The notes under the pieces: model-generated | Told to the model about the DNA's origin: nothing | The model's database searches: none | The model's input: the letters and a program-made list of their open reading frames with translations, nothing else | Assembly: GCA_040216635.1 (NCBI GenBank) | Contig: JAVJOU010000018.1 | Coordinates: 124,001-188,000 of the forward strand | DNA: 64,000 bases | Reading direction: 5' to 3' | DNA from: UBA1479 sp040216635 | Lineage (GTDB): Bacteria; Pseudomonadota; Alphaproteobacteria; Rhodospirillales; Casp-alpha2 | Made by a program: the position numbers and the translations under genes | Part shown: positions 26,785 through 33,344 of the stretch, one piece after another | Layout of the letters: each line of letters starts with the position of its first letter | How positions within the stretch are numbered: position 1 is the first letter of the stretch

Positions 26785-27714
26785 ATGAGTGACAAATACC
26801 GCCTGATTACCCGCAGCGACTTTGATGGACTGGTCTGCGCCGTCCTTTTGAAGGAACTTGATATGATTGACGATATCAAGTTCGTGCACCCGAAGGACAT
26901 GCAAGACGGAACGATCCTGGTGTCCGATCGCGACATTTCAACGAACCTTCCCTATGTCCCGGGTATTCATCTGGCATTCGACCATCACCTCAGCGAAACG
27001 CTGCGCATGGATGATAAGCCGGAAAACCATATCATCGACCCGGAAGCACCGTCGGCGGCCCGCGTCGTCTATGATCATTATGGCGGCAAGGCTGCATTTC
27101 CCAAGATTTCCGACGAGATGATGGAAGCCGTCGATAAGGGCGATTCCGCGCAATTCAACAAGGACGAAGTTCTTAACCCTCAAGGCTGGGATCTGATGAA
27201 CTTCCTGATGGATGCGCGCACCGGGCTGGGCCGCTTCCGCGAGTTCCGGGTATCCAACTACCAATTGATGATGGATCTGATCGATTATTGCCGGGATCAT
27301 TCCATCGAACAAATTCTGGACCTTGCCGACGTCAAGGAACGGGTCGAGCTTTATAACGAACACCGTGAAAAGCAGATCGATCAGATCAAACGCTGTTCGA
27401 CCGTGCACGGCAATCTGGTGGTGCTGGATTTGCGCGAGGAAGAAACGATTTTCGCAGGCAACCGGTTCATGATTTATGCCCTGTATCCGGATACCAACAT
27501 ATCGATCCACGTCATGTGGGGCATGCAGAAGATGAACACCGTGTTCGCCACCGGAAAATCCATTCTGAACCGCACGTCGAACACCAATGTCGGTGAATTG
27601 ATGCTGAAATACGGCGGCGGCGGGCACCTCAACGCGGGGACATGTCAGGTCGAAAACGAAGATGCCGAAAGGGTTCTGGGGGAATTGGTCGAACAGATAA
27701 CCGCGGACGGATAA
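26785..27714 (+). CDS. DHH family phosphoesterase
   Basis: 309 aa from the ATG at 26785 (MSDKYRLITRSDFDG) with a purine-rich GGGGGAAGA about 9 nt upstream; a TTG two codons earlier is less likely. The N-terminal domain carries the metal motifs SDFDGLVCA and DHH in FDHHLSE. The C-terminal DHHA1-type motif is GGGGHLNAGTCQ. The family includes exopolyphosphatases, nanoRNases and c-di-AMP hydrolases, and the specific substrate here is not clear. The stop codon overlaps the ATG of the downstream protease gene by one base (TAATG). Confidence 0.9.
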   Translation: MSDKYRLITRSDFDGLVCAVLLKELDMIDDIKFVHPKDMQDGTILVSDRDISTNLPYVPGIHLAFDHHLSETLRMDDKPENHIIDPEAPSAARVVYDHYGGKAAFPKISDEMMEAVDKGDSAQFNKDEVLNPQGWDLMNFLMDARTGLGRFREFRVSNYQLMMDLIDYCRDHSIEQILDLADVKERVELYNEHREKQIDQIKRCSTVHGNLVVLDLREEETIFAGNRFMIYALYPDTNISIHVMWGMQKMNTVFATGKSILNRTSNTNVGELMLKYGGGGHLNAGTCQVENEDAERVLGELVEQITADG

Positions 27715-29243
27715 TGGATCGGCAGGGTTTCCCCAAAGCGCCTGAAAACACGATGACGAAATTTGTCCGTGCGTCCTTGTCCTGGACGGGGGCTGCGGTG
27801 CTGGGTGTCGGGTTGGCCGTGGCAATCGCCGGATGCACGGCGCAGCAATCCAGCGTTGCGCGGGTCATGGAAGCCCTGGGCGTCGACCATCTGGCGCTCA
27901 GCGAGGAAACCCGCCAAGAACTGGCCCGGTTCGACACGGTCTATAGCCGTTATGCCAATACCCAGGATATCGAAGATCGCCTGGATTATTTCCGGTTTGC
28001 CTTTCGCCGGGTGCGGACGTCCTATGTACGTGAGATCAGAGACGCCGACCTGATCGACGCGGCCATCAAGGGTGTGGAAAAGGACAAGCCCGAACCGGCA
28101 AGCCTGCCCCCCCGTGAGGTCGTCGAGAGGGCCTTGGACGGCATGTTGCAGTCCCTTGACCCCCATTCGGATTACATGAATGCCCAGGAGTTCGAAGAAA
28201 CCTACATTTCTACCCGGGGCGAATTCGGCGGTTTGGGCATCGAAGTCACGATGGAGGAAGGCCTGGTCAAGGTCGTGTCGCCCATCGAGGACACGCCGGC
28301 GGAACGCGCGGGGCTTAAGCCGGGGGACCGGATCACCGCCGTGGACGGCGATCCCGTCAAAGGTAAGAGCCTGAGCGAAGCCGTCGCCAAGATGCGCGGC
28401 GAGCCCGGAACGGAAATCATTCTGCGTATCCTGCGGGGCAAGCAGCCTGAATTCGATGTCACGGTCGTGCGTGCCGTGATCAAGGTTCGGGCCGTCCGTT
28501 GGCGTGTCGACGGGGACATCGGGTATGTCCGGGTCACCCGGTTCTCGGAAAAGGTCGAAGGGGGCATCGCCAAGGCGATGGCAGCCCTGCGCACCCAGCC
28601 GGACAATCAAATCAAAGGCCTTGTCTTGGACCTGCGGTCGAACCCCGGCGGTTTGCTGGACCAATCATTGATCCTGGCCGACAGCTTCCTGGACGCGGGC
28701 GGGATCGTTTCCGTGCGCGGGCGTTCTGCGGAAAATCTACGCGAATACGATGCCCGCCCCGGCGATTTGGCGCGCAACCTTCCGGTTGTCGTGCTGATCA
28801 ACGGCGGGTCGGCCTCGGCTTCTGAAATCGTGGCAAGTGCGCTGCAACATCATCGCCGGGCAACGGTGATGGGAACCCGCTCTTTCGGAAAAGGGTCCGT
28901 GCAGACGATCATGCCGCTTCCCGTCGATGGGGCATTGCGACTGACAACGGCGTTGTATTATTCGCCGTCGGGCCGAACCATTCAGGCCGAGGGTGTGCAC
29001 CCGGACATCGTCATCCTGCCCGAGGATGAGGTGGCTGGGCAGCGTGAACGGGATCTTCCTGGCGCCTTGCCGGGCGAGGGCGACGAAGTTGCCGACGGTA
29101 AGCCGCGCATTCCGGAACAAAGTTGCCCCGAAGCGGGGGAACGGAAAGATCGCTTATTAGGCTGTGCCTATTCGTTCCTGAAAGCCGGTTCAACCGAGGG
29201 TTTTCTTGCCGAAATGGCCGCCCGCGGTAAACGGCCAAGCTAG
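27714..29243 (+). CDS. S41 family carboxy-terminal processing peptidase (CtpA-like), lipoprotein signal
   Basis: 509 aa from the ATG at 27714, which overlaps the DHH gene stop (TAATG). An ATG at 27753 (MTKFVRASLSW) is an equally good start and gives a more compact signal. The hydrophobic segment ends in a lipobox-like AIAGC, so it may be a lipoprotein facing the periplasm. A PDZ domain (from EFGGLGIEVTMEEG to EIILRILRG) is followed by the S41 protease domain, with nucleophile serine in GGSASASEIVASAL and lysine in FGKGSVQT. Such proteases trim C-termini of periplasmic proteins. The stop TAG is the first triplet of the inverted-repeat element at 29241-29441. Confidence 0.9.
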   Translation: MDRQGFPKAPENTMTKFVRASLSWTGAAVLGVGLAVAIAGCTAQQSSVARVMEALGVDHLALSEETRQELARFDTVYSRYANTQDIEDRLDYFRFAFRRVRTSYVREIRDADLIDAAIKGVEKDKPEPASLPPREVVERALDGMLQSLDPHSDYMNAQEFEETYISTRGEFGGLGIEVTMEEGLVKVVSPIEDTPAERAGLKPGDRITAVDGDPVKGKSLSEAVAKMRGEPGTEIILRILRGKQPEFDVTVVRAVIKVRAVRWRVDGDIGYVRVTRFSEKVEGGIAKAMAALRTQPDNQIKGLVLDLRSNPGGLLDQSLILADSFLDAGGIVSVRGRSAENLREYDARPGDLARNLPVVVLINGGSASASEIVASALQHHRRATVMGTRSFGKGSVQTIMPLPVDGALRLTTALYYSPSGRTIQAEGVHPDIVILPEDEVAGQRERDLPGALPGEGDEVADGKPRIPEQSCPEAGERKDRLLGCAYSFLKAGSTEGFLAEMAARGKRPS

Positions 29244-29441
29244 AGCGCTTCAAGGTTAGATTGAACCATACTGACCGAGCCCTTTCGGGCCTGGAGCAGG
29301 AGCGCCTTGAAGAGCGTGGCCGCCCGCCCGCGTCGTTCCCGGTCTTGCCCGATGCCGTGGCATCGCGCGTCGCCCGGCGCCTATCGGGCGGCTTGGCCCA
29401 GCGCCATCAGAATTGCTTCCAGCTAACCTTGAAACGCTCTA
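29241..29441. repeat. 201-bp element bounded by 21-bp inverted repeats (MITE/REP-like)
   Basis: The left end (29241-29261) and the reverse complement of the right end (29421-29441) match at 19 of 21 bases, both beginning TAGAGCG and sharing TTCAAGGTTAG. The interior is hairpin-rich: GCCC-TTTC-GGGC near 29280, a perfect CGATGCC-GT-GGCATCG near 29350, and an inverted internal copy of CTTCAAGG near 29305. The outermost TAG on each strand is exactly the stop codon of the S41 peptidase gene (plus) and of cysNC (minus). No transposase is encoded. It could be a non-autonomous mobile element or a bidirectional terminator. Confidence 0.7.
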
Positions 29442-31355
29442 ACCCGCCGCAGAAACGTCGAACGCTTTCAAGGCGTATTCCACCAATTGGTCCACGCACT
29501 CATCGACCTGCCGGTTGGCGGTATCGATGGTCAATTCGGGCGTCATGGGGGGTTCGTACGGTGCGGACACGCCCGTGAATTCCGGTATCTCGCCGGAACG
29601 GGCTTTTTTATACAAGCCCTTGGGGTCCCGTTCCTCGCAAACGGACAGGTCGGCCGAGACATGGATTTCATGAAACATGTCGCCTGCGCGGGCGCGTACG
29701 CCGTCGCGGTCCGCCCGGTAGGGCGAAATGAAGGCCGTGACGACGATGAACCCGGCATGCGCTAAAATCTGCGCCAATTCACCGACACGCCGAATGTTTT
29801 CCTGTCGGTCATCGGGCGAAAAGCCCAAATCGGAACATAGGCCGTGCCGGACATTGTCGCCGTCCAGCACAAAGACCTGCTTGCCCCGCTGGAATAGGGC
29901 TTCTTCCAACTGGAGGGCCAAGGTCGATTTGCCCGATCCGGACAAGCCGGTGAACCACAGGATGCCGCTGGCATGACCATTGGCCTGCCACCGTTCGGCC
30001 GTATCAATGCGATGTTCGACACGCAGGATGTTGGCGGATTTAGGCGACTTGGCTTGCCGTTCCTCGGCAAATCCTTCCAAGTCGATCAAGCCGCAACCGA
30101 CGATGCGGTGGTCCTGAACCAGCACGAAGCGGCCGGTTGAGGGATTGTCGCCATGGGCATCGACGGGCAAAAGCCCGCGCGGACGAAACACGACGTCGGC
30201 GATCTGGTTGCGTGAAACGGCATCGGATGAGGATTTCGTCAGGTCACCCGTGTCGAGGACATGTTCGATTTGCTCGGCGATGACCAGATGTTCACCGGCG
30301 TTCAGTTTCAGTTTGTAACGCGCCCCCGGTGTCAGCGGATCGGTGCCGAACCACGCAATGCGCCCTCTGAATGCGTTGATCAAATGGGGGGGGGACGCGG
30401 GGTGTGCACCGACCGCGCCGCGTTCGATGAACGACTGCTGGTCCAATGTGATGCCGATGGATTGTCCCGCCGCCGCCGATTGCGGGCCACTTTCCGGCGA
30501 CAGAGCAGCAGGCCATGTCTCGATCGATTTTACGCGGGCGCGGCGGTTACCTGGCGAAAACTGGATTTCATCACCGACGGAAAGCGTCCCAGTGACGACG
30601 CGTCCGGCCAGAATGCGGCGTTCGTCGAATTTGTAGACCCCCTGAACCATGAAGCGCAAAGGCGCGCTGTCGTCGGCTTGGCCGGCACCGGGGGTAAGGG
30701 CATTCAGATGTTCGATCAGGGCCGGGCCTTTGTACCAAGGCATCGCTCCCCCGGCAGCCAGGATGTTTTCACCGTCCCGCGCGGCGATGGGGATCACGTT
30801 GATGCGTGCGGCATCGAAACCCAATGAGGTTAAATAGGCCGTTGCCTGGCCTGCCAGGTCGTCGAACCGGGCCTGGTCGTATCCGACCAGATCCATCTTG
30901 GTCACCGCGACGATTACGTCGCGGATGCCCAGAATGCCTAACAGAAAAGCATGGCGCCGGGTTTCGTCCTGCACGCCTTCTTTGGCGTCGAGCAGTAACA
31001 CGGCGGCATCGGCCTGCGCCGCACCGGTGACCATGTTCTTGATGAATTCATGGTGTCCGGGGGCGTCGATGAAGACGAACCGGCGGTTTTCCGATTCCGC
31101 CTGGACCTGGGTAGAATCGATGGTAATGCCCTGATCCCGTTCGGCCTTCAGCGCGTCCAGCAGGAACGCCCATTCAAACACCACGCCGCGGCGTTTGCAG
31201 CTTTCGGCGACGGCTTCCATCTTGCCTTCGGGTAAGGCGTCCAGATCCGTCAACAGACGTCCCAGCAAGGTAGATTTTCCATGATCCACATGGCCGGCAA
31301 ACACGACCTTGACCACGGGCTTGCGAAGGGTTTGCTTGATCGCTGCGCTGGTCAT
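29439..31355 (-). CDS. cysNC: bifunctional sulfate adenylyltransferase subunit 1 / adenylylsulfate kinase
   Basis: 638 aa fusion. Residues 1-440 are the CysN GTPase, with AGHVDHGKSTLLGRLL, DAPGHHEF and a TKMD motif. With CysD it makes APS from sulfate and ATP. Residues from about 460 are the CysC APS kinase, with P-loop GLSGSGKSTLA and the LDGDNVRHGL motif, which phosphorylates APS to PAPS. This NodQ-like fusion is common in alphaproteobacteria. Its ATG overlaps the cysD stop by one base (TAATG), so the subunits are coupled. Its own stop lies in the terminal repeat of the 201-bp element. Confidence 0.95.
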   Translation of the reverse strand: MTSAAIKQTLRKPVVKVVFAGHVDHGKSTLLGRLLTDLDALPEGKMEAVAESCKRRGVVFEWAFLLDALKAERDQGITIDSTQVQAESENRRFVFIDAPGHHEFIKNMVTGAAQADAAVLLLDAKEGVQDETRRHAFLLGILGIRDVIVAVTKMDLVGYDQARFDDLAGQATAYLTSLGFDAARINVIPIAARDGENILAAGGAMPWYKGPALIEHLNALTPGAGQADDSAPLRFMVQGVYKFDERRILAGRVVTGTLSVGDEIQFSPGNRRARVKSIETWPAALSPESGPQSAAAGQSIGITLDQQSFIERGAVGAHPASPPHLINAFRGRIAWFGTDPLTPGARYKLKLNAGEHLVIAEQIEHVLDTGDLTKSSSDAVSRNQIADVVFRPRGLLPVDAHGDNPSTGRFVLVQDHRIVGCGLIDLEGFAEERQAKSPKSANILRVEHRIDTAERWQANGHASGILWFTGLSGSGKSTLALQLEEALFQRGKQVFVLDGDNVRHGLCSDLGFSPDDRQENIRRVGELAQILAHAGFIVVTAFISPYRADRDGVRARAGDMFHEIHVSADLSVCEERDPKGLYKKARSGEIPEFTGVSAPYEPPMTPELTIDTANRQVDECVDQLVEYALKAFDVSAAG

Positions 31356-32149
31356 TACATGTATCCTTCCGTGCGCAGTCGTTCGAAGGAATCTTCCGCT
31401 TCGTGGTCCATGGCGCGTCCGGACCGCTCAGCGATGGTCGTCTGGTCCAATTCCGCGATGATGTCTTCGACCGTGGCGGCATTGCTGACCACGGGATTGG
31501 TGATGTCCTGATCGCCCAAGGAACGATAGCGTTTGCCTTCCTTCGCGAAGTAAAGATCGACCACGGGGATTTCTTCGCGCGCGATATACCGCCAGATGTC
31601 GACTTCCGACCAATGCAGGATGGGATGGACGCGCACATGGGTTCCCGGGGGGAAATCCGTATTGTACTGGCCCCATAATTCGGGCGGCTGATCGCGCACG
31701 TCCCAGGCGGCGTCGGCGCTGCGTGGACTGAACACACGTTCCTTGGCACGGGTTCCTTCTTCGTCACGGCGGATGCCGGCGCAGATACCGTCGAATTTTT
31801 CACGCTCGATCAGGTTTTTCAGGCCCTTGGTCTTGCGTTGGGCGCGCCGCGTCGCGGGCGGCAGATCCTGGTCCATTTCTTCCAGCGGCGGGCAACCGCC
31901 GACAATCAGTTCGACATCCCATTCGGCGGCATAGCGATCCCGGAACGCGTACATTTCCGGAAACTTGTTGCCCGTATCGACGTGAACAAGGGGGAAGGGA
32001 ACGTGACCGAAGAAGGCCTTTTTGGCGAGCCAAACCATCACGTTCGAATCCTTACCCAAAGACCACAACATGCCCAGGCGATCGAAGGCGTGATAGGCCT
32101 CCCGCAAAATAAAGATGCTTTCGCTTTCCAGTTTGTCCAGGTCGTCCAT
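31355..32149 (-). CDS. cysD: sulfate adenylyltransferase subunit 2
   Basis: 264 aa ATP pyrophosphatase-type subunit that adenylates sulfate. The PP-loop appears as LWSLGKDSNVMVWLA, an SxGKDS form, followed by FPLVHVDTGNKFPEM and the long VREQPPELWGQYN-like region, here RDQPPELWGQYN. It lies 123 bp downstream of cysH and is coupled to cysNC by a one-base overlap. The gap before it holds no obvious terminator, so cysH-cysD-cysNC probably form one operon. Confidence 0.95.
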   Translation of the reverse strand: MDDLDKLESESIFILREAYHAFDRLGMLWSLGKDSNVMVWLAKKAFFGHVPFPLVHVDTGNKFPEMYAFRDRYAAEWDVELIVGGCPPLEEMDQDLPPATRRAQRKTKGLKNLIEREKFDGICAGIRRDEEGTRAKERVFSPRSADAAWDVRDQPPELWGQYNTDFPPGTHVRVHPILHWSEVDIWRYIAREEIPVVDLYFAKEGKRYRSLGDQDITNPVVSNAATVEDIIAELDQTTIAERSGRAMDHEAEDSFERLRTEGYM

Positions 32150-32272
32150 TGTCGGTTTTCTATACCTCGTTAGAAATGGGCCGAACTGCAGTAAGCGTTG
32201 CGGCCTTGTAACGTAATTTCATGGGGGCGGGAACTGTCGATGTGTCGCGGTCAGGGCGCCCGTAAGGGCATC

Positions 32273-33031
32273 TCAAGCCAGTTTTCTGCGTTCTGCAGGA
32301 TTGTGAATACCGCATTCCGTCTTTTCGCTACCGGCCCAACGACCGGCCCGCGAATATCCGCCGTCACCGGTCGGTTCCGTACAGGGGAAACAGCCGATCG
32401 ATGAGAAGCCATGTTCGACCAACGGGTGGTGCGGCAGGTCTGCGTCCGCATAAACACGCGTGATATCTTCTTCGCTCCAATCGGCAAGCGGGTTGATCTT
32501 CAAATGACGGCCGTCGACTTCAACCCGGGGCAGGGAACTGCGGTCACCGCCATGGAATCGTTTGCGCCCGGAAATCCACACGTCGAAACCTTCGATGGCA
32601 CGTTCAAGCGGCTGTTCTTTACGCAGATGGCAGCACCGGTCGGGGTTTTTCTTGTGCAACGTCCCGTCCGGATCTTCCCGGCGCAGGTCGTCTGAATCCG
32701 GCGTGACCGTCCGGACATCCGTCAGGCCAAGATGTGCGATCAGGCGGTCACGGTATGAAAGGGTTTGGGCGAAAAGATAACCCGTATCCAGGAAGACGAT
32801 CGGAGTGGCGGGATCGATGCCTGCGATCAATGTCAGCAAGACCGCCGATTCTGCACCGAACGATGTTGTGGCAACGGTTCGGCCCGGAAAGGCATCGACG
32901 ATCACTTGGCGCAGTAGTTGTTCCGTGCTCAACGGCAACAGCAGGCGATCCAACACATCGACGTTTAGCGACGACGGAACGTCACGGGCAATACGGGGTG
33001 GTTCCGCTGAAAGAGGCGAGGAGGGAGACAT
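32273..33031 (-). CDS. cysH: assimilatory adenylyl-sulfate (APS) reductase
   Basis: 252 aa from the ATG at 33031 (MSPSSPLSAEPP), which has GAAGG about 10 nt upstream. ATGs at 33064 and 33091 lack a ribosome-binding site. The PP-loop-type fold shows TTSFGAESAVLL and FLDTGYLF. Two cysteine pairs, RCCHLRK and GCFPCT, are the 4Fe-4S ligands that mark APS reductases and are absent from PAPS-specific CysH. The C-terminal ECGIH contains the catalytic cysteine. It reduces APS directly to sulfite. The APS kinase domain of the same operon is therefore not needed for this route. Confidence 0.93.
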   Translation of the reverse strand: MSPSSPLSAEPPRIARDVPSSLNVDVLDRLLLPLSTEQLLRQVIVDAFPGRTVATTSFGAESAVLLTLIAGIDPATPIVFLDTGYLFAQTLSYRDRLIAHLGLTDVRTVTPDSDDLRREDPDGTLHKKNPDRCCHLRKEQPLERAIEGFDVWISGRKRFHGGDRSSLPRVEVDGRHLKINPLADWSEEDITRVYADADLPHHPLVEHGFSSIGCFPCTEPTGDGGYSRAGRWAGSEKTECGIHNPAERRKLA

Positions 33032-33133
33032 GGGAAAAGCCTTCGTATGAAGAATGTGAGGCATTAATATCAATTTAAACTGTGGAATCAATATGAATCT
33101 TTAAAATATTTTGTAAAATAAAAATATACTACA

Positions 33134-33147
33134 TAACTATATAGTTA
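33134..33147. promoter_or_regulatory. 14-bp perfect palindrome TAACTATATAGTTA upstream of cysH
   Basis: TAACTAT followed directly by its reverse complement ATAGTTA, inside the AT-rich promoter region of the cys operon. It is a candidate operator for a dimeric regulator of sulfur assimilation. The AT-rich background makes chance palindromes more likely, so this is modest evidence. Confidence 0.4.
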
Positions 33148-33270
33148 AAACTGCTGGCCCATTACGAATTTCCTGGACCCACCTAATCCCTGTGGTTGGA
33201 TCGTCACGTGGGGCCAGTGCCGGGTAATATGTCCGTCTGGAAACAAGGGGGCGCGGCGTTCGCGGGCTGA

Positions 33271-33299
33271 TTGACAGTCCGGGGGTGGACCGCTAGCAA
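33271..33299 (+). promoter_or_regulatory. candidate sigma-70 promoter of soeABC
   Basis: A perfect -35 TTGACA (33271-33276) is followed after 17 bp by TAGCAA (33294-33299), a weak -10. The spacer contains a GTCC/GGAC inverted repeat. Transcription would start about 38 nt before the soeA ATG. A weak -10 with a good -35 fits a promoter needing an activator. Confidence 0.45.
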
Positions 33300-33344
33300 T
33301 TTTTCCAGGTCTATGATGACAGGGCGCAACCGCCCTTACCCGGG

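Larger units (their letters stand above)
33032..33344. promoter_or_regulatory. divergent regulatory region between cysH and soeA
   Basis: This 313-bp gene-free stretch has two parts. The half next to cysH (about 33060-33150) is strikingly AT-rich for this genome and holds a minus-strand promoter-like TTGATT-N16-TATTAA and a 14-bp perfect palindrome. The half next to soeA returns to normal GC content and holds a TTGACA-led promoter candidate. I see no open frame of interest and no RNA gene in it. Confidence 0.6.

Noticed and set aside
29261..29578. 105-codon plus-strand frame across the inverted-repeat element and the cysNC 3' end
   Set aside because: It crosses the right-hand repeat into the antisense of cysNC and has no family resemblance.
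33064..33078. TTAA-N7-TTAA resembling a CtrA site upstream of cysH
   Set aside because: It lies in a short, extremely AT-rich tract where TTAA pairs are expected by chance, and a cell-cycle link to cysH has no support.
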